From a virus, in IMG/VR virus record IMGVR_UViG_3300030110_003038, positions 1 to 59,633 of that record: a stretch of DNA of 59,633 bases. One strand, written 5' to 3'. Shown here piece by piece: positions 7,050 to 15,017 of the stretch (position 1 is the stretch's first letter; each line of letters starts with the position of its first letter). The translations under genes were made by a program, and so were the position numbers. The notes beneath the pieces were generated by a model. That model worked only from the letters and a program-made list of their open reading frames with translations, did not search any database and was not told the DNA's origin.

Positions 7050-7076
7050 CCCACCTTTCATACATGGGTGGGTTTT
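7050..7076 (+). terminator. Hairpin with T-run, probable terminator or attenuator
   Basis: CCCACC pairs with GGTGGG across an eleven-base loop and is followed at once by TTTT. It lies 27 bases before the DnaA-domain gene and could limit read-through from the small early genes. Confidence 0.5.
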
Positions 7077-7103
7077 GACTCCTTCAAACAAAAGAAAAGA
7101 TAA

Positions 7104-7409
7104 ATGAAAAAAGATATATTTAATAAGTATAGTGAGGCTGTGGCTAAACAATTTCATCTGACATTAGATGAGATGTTTAGTAAAACTAAAAGACAAGACA
7201 TAGTAGAAGCAAGACAAATATTATATTACCTCTGTAAAGAAAGACCCATTAGATTTAGTTTCATCCAAAGATTTCTAGAAGAGAATGGGTATAAAGTAGG
7301 ACATTCAAGTATTATGCATGGTTACAACCAAGCTAAAAAAATGATTGAGGAAGATGTAGATTATAAAAACTTTATTGACAAAGCCACACAAGATGCCGAC
7401 ACTGATTGA
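7104..7409 (+). CDS. Free-standing DnaA domain IV-like DNA-binding protein, 101 residues
   Basis: The protein resembles the C-terminal DNA-binding domain of the replication initiator DnaA (Bac_DnaA_C). FHLTLDEMFSKTKRQDIVEA (residues 17-36) matches the domain's entry helices, followed by RQILYYLCKE. The GHSSIMHGYNQAKKMIEED stretch (about 72-90) corresponds to the DnaA signature DHTTVLHA that contacts DnaA boxes. No ATPase domain is present, so it cannot act as a full initiator. It may recruit host replication proteins to the phage, mark the phage origin, or compete with host DnaA. It heads the replication/recombination genes. A perfect DnaA box lies at 2007-2015. Confidence 0.8.
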   Translation: MKKDIFNKYSEAVAKQFHLTLDEMFSKTKRQDIVEARQILYYLCKERPIRFSFIQRFLEENGYKVGHSSIMHGYNQAKKMIEEDVDYKNFIDKATQDADTD

Positions 7410-7803
7410 AATATTTAATGAAGCCAAGTCTGATCCAAGGGCAATTATTACTCAGTTTACCAATAGAGAGTCGGTAATAAACAAGGGGTGTAAAATTCAA
7501 AAGTTTACTGATAGAATAGAAATACTTAATATGGGTAAGGGTGGTGATTACTTTAAATTATGCACAGATGAAGAGTATGATTTTTTCTATCGATTTGGAT
7601 GGAAAGTAGGGGTAATTCAATTAGCTATTAGTAATTGCCAACATAAATTAAATATTATTAAAGAAAGAATTAAGAAAGAAGTAAACACTAGAAAGAATGA
7701 TAAGCATATTCAAAACCTTAAGAACAGAAGAGAGGCTATCATGGTGAAGTTTACTATATATAAAAGAAAATTAAATCAAGTTAAATCAAAATCACAATTA
7801 TGA
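7393..7803 (+). CDS. Hypothetical protein with basic coiled coil, 136 residues
   Basis: I choose the ATG at 7393; the upstream in-frame TTG at 7375 is less likely. It overlaps the DnaA-domain gene by 17 bases and the following annealing-protein gene by four. The N-terminal half (about 1-75) looks globular with aromatic residues. The C-terminal half (80-136) is a very basic helix (Lys/Arg/Asn-rich) likely to bind nucleic acid or form a coiled coil. Its place between DnaA-like and recombination genes suggests a replication accessory role (inference). Confidence 0.7.
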   Translation: MPTLIEIFNEAKSDPRAIITQFTNRESVINKGCKIQKFTDRIEILNMGKGGDYFKLCTDEEYDFFYRFGWKVGVIQLAISNCQHKLNIIKERIKKEVNTRKNDKHIQNLKNRREAIMVKFTIYKRKLNQVKSKSQL

Positions 7804-8345
7804 ATAAACTAAAATCAATTAAAATCAAAGGAAAGGATTATGTTGAGGTTCATGAAAGACTTAAGTATTTCAGAGCCACATATCCTAAGTATTCTCTCAC
7901 TACTGAAGTAATAGAGAAAACAGAAGCATCTATATTAGTTATGGCTATTATTAAAGATGATAATGATAGGATCTTGGCAACTGGTTTAGCCGAAGAGTCT
8001 AAAAATTCTACATTTATAAACAAAACAAGTTATGTAGAAAATGCCGAAACTTCAGCTTGGGGTAGAGCATTAGGTAATTTAGGAATAGGATTAGACACCT
8101 CAGTAGCAAGTGCCGATGAGGTAGTTAATGCAATAGCTAATCAAAATAAACCTGTTAAGGTTGCTCAAGAAACTAAGAAGGAAGGGAAGTGGACATTAGA
8201 GGTGAAGGATGAAAAGTGGGATGTGGTCCTACAATGGATAGCTAAAAACAAGAAAAAGGGATTAGCTAAACTAATAGAAGAGTTAGAAAAAGACTTATAT
8301 ATCATCGGTGATGATGTGAAGGTAGAACTAAAAAAACATGTATAG
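7800..8345 (+). CDS. Putative single-strand annealing protein (Erf/Rad52-like group)
   Basis: The protein matches a phage family usually annotated as ssDNA-annealing or essential recombination protein. Features are YVEVHERLKYFRATYP (near residues 14-29), a beta-rich core, a TSYVENAETSAWGRALG stretch near 79-95, and LGIGLDTSVASADEVVNAI (about 97-115). A lysine-rich C-terminal extension follows. Such proteins anneal complementary single strands during phage recombination and replication restart. It is directly followed (8-base overlap) by a PD-(D/E)XK exonuclease and soon by an SSB-like gene. That is the classic arrangement of a two-component recombination system, and it supports the call. Confidence 0.75.
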   Translation: MNKLKSIKIKGKDYVEVHERLKYFRATYPKYSLTTEVIEKTEASILVMAIIKDDNDRILATGLAEESKNSTFINKTSYVENAETSAWGRALGNLGIGLDTSVASADEVVNAIANQNKPVKVAQETKKEGKWTLEVKDEKWDVVLQWIAKNKKKGLAKLIEELEKDLYIIGDDVKVELKKHV

Positions 8346-9147
8346 CCCTATGGACCCACAAGCAATAGTCTTGGATAAACTCCAAGATGACATTAATTAT
8401 TATGGTGATTATGGTAAGCAGTTTTTATCATATTCAGACATAAAAACCTTGTTTAATAATAAAAAGTTATTTAAACAAGACATACCTAAAAGTAAGGCAA
8501 TGATTGAAGGTTCTTACTTTCATACTGCTATGCTTGAGCCTACAAGAGTAAAGGAGTATCAAGTAGTAGATGTATCATCAAGATCGACTAAAGCCTACAA
8601 AGAAATGTGTCCCCCTGGAGAAATTCTTCTCTTGCAAAAAGAGAAAGAACATCTCGATTTATTGGTAGACACTATGCAAGGTAATTTAGAGATGTCATCT
8701 ATAATATATAGTGAAGGTAATAACTTTGAGGTTCCAGAAACTGAATCTATTATGAATAATCTTTGGAAAGGCAAAGCTGATATTGTAACAAATTCACCTT
8801 TTCAAGTAATAGCAGAGGATGAAAATGGAGATGAAAAAGTTATAAATTATTCTGAAGGTGCAGTTATAGATTTAAAAACTACATCTGATTTGACAAAATT
8901 TAGGTTTTCATTTTTTACTTATAATTATGATGCCCAGGCCTATATTTATCAAAGGCTATTTAACAAACCAATGTTGTTTCTTATTATTGATAAACAAACA
9001 ATGGAATTAGCCATGAGACCTGTTTCTCCTGAAACAATTGAAAAAGGTCAACTTAAAGTACAACATGCAACTAAAATATATGAGAAATTTTTCGGTGATA
9101 AGGCAACTCATGACGTTAATTCGTTCATTGATAAGCAACTTATATAA
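8338..9147 (+). CDS. PD-(D/E)XK exonuclease, RecE/exodeoxyribonuclease VIII-like
   Basis: It probably resects double-stranded DNA ends to provide single strands for the annealing protein encoded just upstream. The catalytic core is visible: EGSYFHTAMLEP (about 57-68), WKGKADIV (about 142-149, the Asp), AVIDLKTTSDLTKFRFS (about 177-193, the D-x-K metal-binding pair), then YNYDAQAYIYQRLF (about 198-211). The latter is the Q-x3-Y motif of RecB/RecE-type nucleases. At 269 residues it has the nuclease domain alone. The overlap with the annealing-protein gene indicates coupled expression. Confidence 0.85.
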   Translation: MYSPMDPQAIVLDKLQDDINYYGDYGKQFLSYSDIKTLFNNKKLFKQDIPKSKAMIEGSYFHTAMLEPTRVKEYQVVDVSSRSTKAYKEMCPPGEILLLQKEKEHLDLLVDTMQGNLEMSSIIYSEGNNFEVPETESIMNNLWKGKADIVTNSPFQVIAEDENGDEKVINYSEGAVIDLKTTSDLTKFRFSFFTYNYDAQAYIYQRLFNKPMLFLIIDKQTMELAMRPVSPETIEKGQLKVQHATKIYEKFFGDKATHDVNSFIDKQLI

Positions 9148-9289
9148 AAAATATAAAAAGAAAAAACAATCAACTCACTTTCAAGTGGATGTTCCAAACA
9201 CTTGTAGTAGTTGGAAAGAAAGAAGACAAATTCTTTCTATAACAAGAAAATTTTTGGAACAAAACATTAAAATTGTAAAAAATGAGTAA
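9110..9289 (+). CDS. Small basic protein overlapping its neighbours, 59 residues
   Basis: ATG at 9110 opens a 59-codon frame that overlaps the end of the exonuclease gene by 38 bases and the next gene by 8. It alone covers the 134-base gap between them. The product is very basic (a KKYKKKKQ stretch near residues 13-20), has one cysteine in NTCSSW, and ends in a helical tail. A nucleic-acid-binding role would fit the location, but no family is recognised. It could be a chance frame. Confidence 0.5.
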   Translation: MTLIRSLISNLYKKYKKKKQSTHFQVDVPNTCSSWKERRQILSITRKFLEQNIKIVKNE

Positions 9290-9572
9290 TCAAGATCAGA
9301 AGATTTATTGTGGAAGTGGGGTAGAAAAATTTGATGGTGGATTGGTAGAAATATCAGTTTGTTTATCAGACATCCCAAAAGAACATAGGTTTGAGTATAA
9401 TGGAAAATGGTATGCTAAACTTAAAGTTCAAAAAAAGAGAGAGGTTGATGAGTATGGTAAGACTCATCATGTATCTATTAATACCTGGAAACCAGAAGCC
9501 AAAGAAAATAAGGCAGAACAACCAGTGGTACAGAAAGAAGAAAAGGAAGTTAGTCCAGATCTGCCTTTCTAA
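9282..9572 (+). CDS. SSB-like protein with acidic C-terminal tail, 96 residues
   Basis: The protein begins MSNQDQKIYCGSGVEKFDGG, then a beta-rich section with FEYNGKWYAKLKVQKKREVD and THHVSINTWKP, and ends in SPDLPF after a glutamate-rich linker. The last residues resemble the acidic DDDIPF-type tip by which single-stranded DNA-binding proteins recruit partners. The beta-rich body is about the size of a small OB fold. I recognise the body as a conserved type in Bacteroidetes phages but not as a proven SSB. Location after annealing protein and exonuclease genes and before the primase fits. Confidence 0.6.
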   Translation: MSNQDQKIYCGSGVEKFDGGLVEISVCLSDIPKEHRFEYNGKWYAKLKVQKKREVDEYGKTHHVSINTWKPEAKENKAEQPVVQKEEKEVSPDLPF

Positions 9573-9867
9573 ATGTGTTTGGACGTAAGAAATAGGAGAC
9601 TGGAAAGAGTCATGCTCTTTTATAATGATCACACTAACTTACGACCTTGACATTAGAGTTAGAGGAGTGCGTGGTTTCACTTCTCTTCTCTTTTGTCTAA
9701 TGTCAAATGACAAAAAAAAATTAGTATTGAACCCTATAATAATAATTTGTATTATCTTTTTTTTATAATATTATATATTATTATTTATTGACAGAATTGA
9801 CATAATAGAGTAAAATCTATTTATATAGAAGTAAAAATTAAATTTAATTAAATTAAATCGACATAAA
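9573..9867 (+). ncRNA. Noncoding gap with two large RNA hairpins; candidate structured RNA
   Basis: The 295-base gap before the primase gene holds two composite stem-loops. The first has an outer stem CGTAAG (9584-9589) with CTTACG (9638-9643) and an inner stem AAAGAG-TCATG-CTCTTT (9604-9620). The second has an 11-bp perfect outer stem TTGACATTAGA (9647-9657) with TCTAATGTCAA (9696-9706), and an inner AGAGGAGTG/CACTTCTCT stem with one G-U pair. An A-run follows, not a T-run, so this is not a normal plus-strand terminator. It could be a small RNA, a leader, an origin element, or DNA operators. The remainder (9713-9790) is A/T-rich. Confidence 0.4.
9701..9864. promoter_or_regulatory. TYGACAT-type operator-like repeats upstream of the primase gene
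   Basis: TGTCA-AA-TGACA is a perfect inverted repeat at 9701-9712, TTGACA and TTGACAT lie at 9788 and 9797 (a 9-bp period), and TCGACAT lies at 9858-9864 just before the start codon. The 9-bp tandem arrangement and the TGTCRAATGACAAA sequence closely match motifs upstream of groEL (1462-1566), pointing to a shared DNA-binding regulator. Confidence 0.5.
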
Positions 9868-12279
9868 ATGGACATTACTATCTTTAAAGATATTAAAGAA
9901 ACGGCACAACCATTCTATAGAAAAGTGGATGTTATCTTAAAAAGAATTCAAGAAGGGTCCTCTAAAGATTTAGTCAAAAGGATTAGAGCTGAAAAAGACA
10001 AAGAAAAAAGAAACCTTCTTAAACAACAATTGCCAGCCATTTGTTTTAGTGGCACCTTTAATAAAAGAAACGATACATCCCTACAAGCACATAGTGGATT
10101 AATATGCTTAGACTTTGATGGCTATAAAACCAACAAAGATATGCTTCAAGAAAAAGAGAGGTTAAGTAAGAATAAATATATCTTTGCATTGTTTATTTCT
10201 CCAAGTGGAAAGGGATTAAAAGCAGTAGTAAAAATTCCTAAAGAACCTGACAATCATAAAAATTATTTTTTAAGTCTACAACATTACTTAAACTCTGAGT
10301 ATTTTGATAAGACATGTAAGAATATTTCTAGAGTATGTTATGAGTCTTATGATCCTCTTATACATATTAACACCACATCAAGTACTTGGGATAAAATAGT
10401 AGAGCAAGAATATACTGAAGTTATTAAACATGTAGATATTCCCACTATACCAGTTACTGATGAAAATAAAATTGTAGACATCCTTACTAAATGGTGGCTT
10501 AAAAAGTACCCAATGGTAGAAGGACAAAGAAACCAAAACATATACATATTGGCGGCTGCTTTTAATGATTTTGGTGTAAATCAAACCTTGGCAGAGTATG
10601 TTATGAATAACTTTGCTAGTAAAAATTTTACTGCTACTGAGATTAAAAGAACAATTACTTCTGCTTATGCCCAGGTACAAAACTTTGGTACAAAATATTA
10701 TGAAGATGAAGATAAAGTAAATTCAGTCAGAGAAAAATTAAAAAGAGGTGTCTCAAAAAAAGAAATCCGATCCCAGCTTGAAGAGTCTGATGTTGAGGTC
10801 GGAACAATAGAAAATGTATTAGTCAGACTCGAAGATGAACAGTCTAATAGTAAGTTTTGGACTAAAAATGACAAAGGAGTAATAAAGATAGTACACATAT
10901 CCTTTAAAAGTTTTCTAGAAGAGAATGGGTTCTATAAGTTTAATCCAGAAGGAAGCAGAAGTTATGTGTTTGTAAGGGTAACTAACAACCTTATTGATCA
11001 CACCTCTGAAAAAGAAATTAAAGATTTTATTTTAAACTATCTGTTAGAGATAGATGACATTACTGTATACAATTACTTTGCAGAACACACTAGGTATTTT
11101 AGAGAAGAGTTTTTAACTCTTTTATCTTCAATAGATGTATATTTTATAGAAGACACTAAAGACACTGCATACTTATATTATAAGTCAGGTGCAGTGAAAG
11201 TAACAAAAAACACTGTGACCCCTATTGATTACCTAGATTTAGGTGGTTATGTTTGGAAGGACCATGTAATAGACAGAACATTTGTAATGTGTGAGTCTAA
11301 TGAGTGTGATTATAAATCATTTATATCTAACATTTGTGGTAATGATGAGAGTAGAATAGAATCTATGAGATCTACAATAGGATATTTGCTTCATGCTTGG
11401 AAAAATTTATCCTATAGCCCCGCCACAATACTTAATGATGAGCAGATTTCTGATTCTCCAGAAGGTGGAACTGGTAAAGGTTTGTTTATTAATGCTTTGT
11501 CTCACATGAAGAAGGTTGTGGTGATAGATGGAAAATCTTTTAATTTTGAGAAATCCTTTGCATATCAACTTGTAAGTGCAGATACTCAGATCCTATGCTT
11601 TGATGATGTAAGTAAGCATTTTAACTTTGAAAGACTTTTTTCTGTAGTTACTGAGGGTTTAACCTTAGAAAAGAAAAACAAAGATGCAATAAAGATACCT
11701 TTTTCTAAATCTCCTAAAGTAGCAATTACTACTAACTATGCTATAAGAGGTAAAGGCTCATCTTTTGAGAGGAGAAAGTGGGAGTTGGAGTTGGCACAGT
11801 TTTATACTAGGGAATATACTCCATTAAAAGAATTTGGTAAATTAATGTTTGGTGAATGGAATGATGATGAGTGGTGTTCATTTGACAACTTTATGATTGA
11901 GTGCTTACAGTTATATTTGAAGTCTGGATTAGTTAAGAGTGAATTTGTTAACTTGAAGATTAGAAGACTCTCGGCTGAGACATGCCATGAGTTTATAGAA
12001 TGGTGTGGAATATTAGATGATATGCCACCAAATAAAATGTTAGCAACTAATACAAAAATATTTAAACAAGACTTGTACTTTGATTTTATTGAAGACAACC
12101 CTGACTTTGCACCTAAGTCAAAAATGACAGTGTCTAGGACAAGGTTCTATAAATGGTTGACTGCTTATAATCAATTTAAATATAAGTGTGATCCTGAAGA
12201 AGGAAGAGATTCAGGAGGAAGATGGATTGTGTTTAGAAATGTACAAGACTTAGAAGAAAATGGTAAAATAGATTTTTAG
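9868..12279 (+). CDS. Primase-helicase (AEP primase-like N-terminus plus SF3-type helicase)
   Basis: It probably primes and unwinds DNA at the phage replication fork. Residues 55-170 resemble the BT4734/BF3469-type N-terminal domain related to archaeo-eukaryotic primases: LDFDGY (81-86, metal-binding DxD), SPSGKGLK (111-118) and SRVCYESYDP (154-163). A middle region contains helical segments. The C-terminal helicase has a Walker A SPEGGTGKGLF (about 529-539, with Gly instead of Ser/Thr after the Lys), Walker B ILCFDDV (about 574-580), the sensor VAITTNYA (about 617-624) and an arginine-rich SSFERRKWE. The Lys-Gly Walker A occurs in this family. The enzyme is about the usual length at 803 residues. 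This family is common in Bacteroidetes phages and mobile elements. The start ATG lies just after a TCGACAT motif. Confidence 0.88.
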   Translation: MDITIFKDIKETAQPFYRKVDVILKRIQEGSSKDLVKRIRAEKDKEKRNLLKQQLPAICFSGTFNKRNDTSLQAHSGLICLDFDGYKTNKDMLQEKERLSKNKYIFALFISPSGKGLKAVVKIPKEPDNHKNYFLSLQHYLNSEYFDKTCKNISRVCYESYDPLIHINTTSSTWDKIVEQEYTEVIKHVDIPTIPVTDENKIVDILTKWWLKKYPMVEGQRNQNIYILAAAFNDFGVNQTLAEYVMNNFASKNFTATEIKRTITSAYAQVQNFGTKYYEDEDKVNSVREKLKRGVSKKEIRSQLEESDVEVGTIENVLVRLEDEQSNSKFWTKNDKGVIKIVHISFKSFLEENGFYKFNPEGSRSYVFVRVTNNLIDHTSEKEIKDFILNYLLEIDDITVYNYFAEHTRYFREEFLTLLSSIDVYFIEDTKDTAYLYYKSGAVKVTKNTVTPIDYLDLGGYVWKDHVIDRTFVMCESNECDYKSFISNICGNDESRIESMRSTIGYLLHAWKNLSYSPATILNDEQISDSPEGGTGKGLFINALSHMKKVVVIDGKSFNFEKSFAYQLVSADTQILCFDDVSKHFNFERLFSVVTEGLTLEKKNKDAIKIPFSKSPKVAITTNYAIRGKGSSFERRKWELELAQFYTREYTPLKEFGKLMFGEWNDDEWCSFDNFMIECLQLYLKSGLVKSEFVNLKIRRLSAETCHEFIEWCGILDDMPPNKMLATNTKIFKQDLYFDFIEDNPDFAPKSKMTVSRTRFYKWLTAYNQFKYKCDPEEGRDSGGRWIVFRNVQDLEENGKIDF

Positions 12280-12288
12280 GGGTATGTA

Positions 12289-12336
12289 GGTATCACCGAC
12301 TAAGAGATAATCTCTTAGAACTCATCTATGATAGCC
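12289..12336 (+). promoter_or_regulatory. Stem-loop in the leader of the cytosine methyltransferase
   Basis: CTAAGAGA (12300-12307) and TCTCTTAG (12311-12318) form a perfect eight-pair stem with a TAA loop. GGTATCA (12289-12295) can pair with TGATAGCC (12329-12336) around it. It lies 15-60 bases before the methyltransferase ATG and could bind protein as DNA palindrome or control translation. Confidence 0.4.
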
Positions 12337-12350
12337 GAATTTTAGAAAAT

Positions 12351-13565
12351 ATGAAAAAAATTACTGTTTTAGACCTTTTTTCAGGAATTGGGGGATTTCA
12401 CCTAGGTTTTGAAAAAGCTGGATATGACGTTAAAACTTTCTTTTCTGAAGTCGATGCTCATGCCATTGCAGTATATAAGTATAATTTTAAAAATAGTAAA
12501 TATGTCGGATCAGTTACAGATGTTCGAGGAGAACAGTTACCAAAAATTGACGCTATCACCTTTGGAAGCCCTTGCCAAGACTTTAGTGTTGCTGGAAATC
12601 GTAAAGGGATGGAAGGAGATAGATCGAGCCTTATACTTGAAGCGATTAGACTCATCGATGAGTGCCGACCAGGAGTTTTTATCTGGGAAAATGTTAAAGG
12701 AACATTCAGCTCAAATGATGGCAGAGACTTTGCGGCAATCCTCCAAGCCTTTACCAACATTGGGGGCTATAGACTTGAATGGCAATTGTGTAATACATCG
12801 TGGTTTCTACCCCAAAACAGAGAGAGAATCTACCTTGTCGGATATTCTGCAAACCCCCCAAGAGATTGGAAAGGAGTTTTTCCTATCCAAAAAGATGACA
12901 AAGTTTTTAATGGACAGATCGGGGAAAAAGGACAACGATTATCAGGTTCCGAATCTGGATGTACACGAACAATAACCTCAAGATATTGGAAGATGGGTTC
13001 TTCTGATACTTATATTAAAATGGCAGACTATAGGAATGATGAAGGGCTTAGAGTGAGGGAAGATGATGAAAGCCCTTGTTTATCTGCACGAAGACACAGT
13101 GAGAAGGATGTAAGCACTATGCCACCACTAGCAGTATCAGGAGCATTAAGAACTTATCCTAGGCAAAAGCCAAAAGGTGAAGAAGATAATAGAAAAAAAC
13201 AATTAGAAACTAGGACTGATGATGTTTCTAATGCAGTCACTACTCACCCTTTTGATAGTGTGGTTGTGCCAACACAATTAGGTAACTCTGAAAAGTATGG
13301 AAATTCAGTTAAGTCTGAGGGTGATGATGCTTTTACATTAAGATCCTCAGAACCCAATGGTGTTATAGAAAACAAATCTATAAGAAGGCTTACTCCTATA
13401 GAATGTGAAAGACTACAAGGGTTTCCTGATAATTGGACTCAATATGGAATTTATAATGGTGAGACAAAAGAAGTGAGTAACACACAAAGATATAAGATGT
13501 GTGGTAATGCAGTCACTGTTGATGTGGTTGAAGCTGTGGTTAATCAGTGCAAAGACATAATATGA
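12351..13565 (+). CDS. DNA cytosine-5 methyltransferase (Dcm type), full length
   Basis: The enzyme methylates C5 of cytosine in duplex DNA using S-adenosylmethionine. All core motifs are visible: I DLFSGIGGFHLGF (8-20), IV GSPCQDFS (72-79, catalytic Cys75), VI ENVKG (113-117), VIII QNRERIYLVG (155-164), then a variable target-recognition region (about 195-340). IX follows as RRLTPIECERLQGFPD and X as RYKMCGNAVTV near the C-terminus. The length of 404 is normal. No restriction endonuclease gene is seen nearby, so this is a solitary enzyme, probably protecting phage DNA. By hand count its DNA is richer in G+C (about 42-48% on several 60-base lines) than most neighbours, suggesting later acquisition. 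It shares ATGA with the helicase gene. Confidence 0.95.
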   Translation: MKKITVLDLFSGIGGFHLGFEKAGYDVKTFFSEVDAHAIAVYKYNFKNSKYVGSVTDVRGEQLPKIDAITFGSPCQDFSVAGNRKGMEGDRSSLILEAIRLIDECRPGVFIWENVKGTFSSNDGRDFAAILQAFTNIGGYRLEWQLCNTSWFLPQNRERIYLVGYSANPPRDWKGVFPIQKDDKVFNGQIGEKGQRLSGSESGCTRTITSRYWKMGSSDTYIKMADYRNDEGLRVREDDESPCLSARRHSEKDVSTMPPLAVSGALRTYPRQKPKGEEDNRKKQLETRTDDVSNAVTTHPFDSVVVPTQLGNSEKYGNSVKSEGDDAFTLRSSEPNGVIENKSIRRLTPIECERLQGFPDNWTQYGIYNGETKEVSNTQRYKMCGNAVTVDVVEAVVNQCKDII

Positions 13566-14794
13566 AATTAAGGGATTATCAAGCTGAGATAGTTAAAAAA
13601 GGCACAGAAGTTTTAAAAAAACATAGGTTTTTGTATCTTGCTATGGAGGTTAGGACAGGAAAAACCTTGACAAGTTTGGCTATGAGTCTTGCTGTTCCCG
13701 TCCACAACCTCTTGTTTATTACAAAGAAAAAAGCCATATCAAGCATTCAAAATGATTATGATATGCTTAATCCTCACTATAACATTACTATTATAAATTA
13801 TGAAAGTCTCCATAAAGTGTCTCATGAGACAAAATGGGATATGATAGTCTGTGATGAAGCCCACTCTATGGGGGCATTTCCTAAACCAAGCCTAAGAGCA
13901 AAGACAGTAAAAGGGTTTTTGTTAAAACATAATCCTTTTGTTATACTGTTATCTGGAACTCCTACCCCTGAGTCATACTCACAAATGTATCACCAGGTTT
14001 ATGGAATCAGAACAAATCCATTTAAACAACATATTAATTTTTACAAATTTGCAAAACAATATGTTGAAGTCAAACAAAAGAAGATTGGAGCCATAAGTAT
14101 TAATGATTGGAGCCAAGGATTAAGATCAATATTAGATGTCATGAAACCATATACAATAACATACACACAAAAAGAAGCTGGCTTTAAAGTAAATACAGAT
14201 GAAGAGGTATTATATGTATCTCCTTCAGATATTACAAAATCATTAGTTAGAAAACTTACTAAAGATAGGGTTGTCGAAGGAGAAGATAATGTAATCTTAG
14301 CAGATACAGCAGTTAAGTTAATGTCAAAACTACATCAGCTTTACTCTGGTACAGTAAAATTCGAAAGTGGAGACTCAATGGTAATTGATTTATCTAAAGC
14401 AGAATTTATTAGAAAAGAATTTAAAAATAAAAAGATTGCTATTTTTTATAAATTTAAAGAAGAACTTAATGCTTTAAAAAAAGTATATCGTAAAGGTTTA
14501 TGTACAGAACTAGAAGATTTTAACACTACCAATAAAAGTATTGCTCTACAGATTGTGTCAGGAAGAGAGGGTATAAGTTTAAAGAATGCTCAGGCTTTGG
14601 TGTATTATAACATAGATTTTAGTGCTACAAGCTATTGGCAATCTAGAGATAGGATGACAACAAAAAACAGATTGTATAATAAAATATATTGGATATTTAC
14701 TGAAGGTGGTATTGAGAATGATATATATAAGAGTGTTATTAAAAAGAAGGATTATACCCTTAATCACTTCAAAAAGGATTTATTAAATTTGTAA
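13562..14794 (+). CDS. Superfamily 2 DNA helicase/ATPase, SNF2-like
   Basis: It likely translocates on or remodels DNA using ATP. The ATG at 13562 overlaps the methyltransferase stop (ATGA). Motifs in order are the LRDYQ entry (residues 3-7), motif I MEVRTGKTLTSL (about 28-39), motif Ia-like LLFITKKKAI, motif II CDEAHSMG (about 99-106), motif III LSGTPTPE (about 132-139), an INYESL stretch near 76-81, and a C-terminal RecA-like domain. That domain contains QIVSGREGISL (motif V) and YWQSRDRMTTKN (motif VI, Arg fingers). At 410 residues it is compact, as in many phage helicases. The neighbouring VRR-NUC gene suggests joint work in recombination or replication restart. Confidence 0.88.
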   Translation: MKLRDYQAEIVKKGTEVLKKHRFLYLAMEVRTGKTLTSLAMSLAVPVHNLLFITKKKAISSIQNDYDMLNPHYNITIINYESLHKVSHETKWDMIVCDEAHSMGAFPKPSLRAKTVKGFLLKHNPFVILLSGTPTPESYSQMYHQVYGIRTNPFKQHINFYKFAKQYVEVKQKKIGAISINDWSQGLRSILDVMKPYTITYTQKEAGFKVNTDEEVLYVSPSDITKSLVRKLTKDRVVEGEDNVILADTAVKLMSKLHQLYSGTVKFESGDSMVIDLSKAEFIRKEFKNKKIAIFYKFKEELNALKKVYRKGLCTELEDFNTTNKSIALQIVSGREGISLKNAQALVYYNIDFSATSYWQSRDRMTTKNRLYNKIYWIFTEGGIENDIYKSVIKKKDYTLNHFKKDLLNL

Positions 14795-14795
14795 T

Positions 14796-15017
14796 ATGAG
14801 GTTTATTAAGTTTACTCTTATTTGGATAAGCCAAAACTTAGCAATACCTTTTTGGGTTGTTGGACACATTCATCTCTCTATTCATTCATTTCATGACTTA
14901 ATAGAGATTGGTTCATCATTAGGAATGAATATAATTGTAGGAGTAGGTTTTTATTTAGATTATAAAAATGACAGAGCAACAGATACAAAGCAAAAGAATA
15001 AAAGAGTTAGAAGCTAA
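14796..15017 (+). CDS. Small membrane protein, 73 residues
   Basis: Two hydrophobic helices (about residues 5-25 and 38-54) are separated by a histidine-rich turn (GHIHLSIHSFHD) and followed by a basic tail. An inner-membrane location is likely. No family is recognised. It begins one base after the helicase stop and its last 50 bases overlap the nuclease gene. A holin-like role cannot be excluded from topology, but its place in the early block argues against it. Confidence 0.6.
   Translation: MRFIKFTLIWISQNLAIPFWVVGHIHLSIHSFHDLIEIGSSLGMNIIVGVGFYLDYKNDRATDTKQKNKRVRS

Noticed and set aside
7300-7392. TTG at 7375 as start of the 136-residue gene
   Set aside because: An ATG at 7393 gives a normal start with shorter overlap; the extra residues add no recognisable feature.
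12409-12975. A 188-residue frame overlapping the cytosine methyltransferase
   Set aside because: It is a second-frame shadow of a gene with complete methyltransferase motifs; the open frame reflects the gene's composition.
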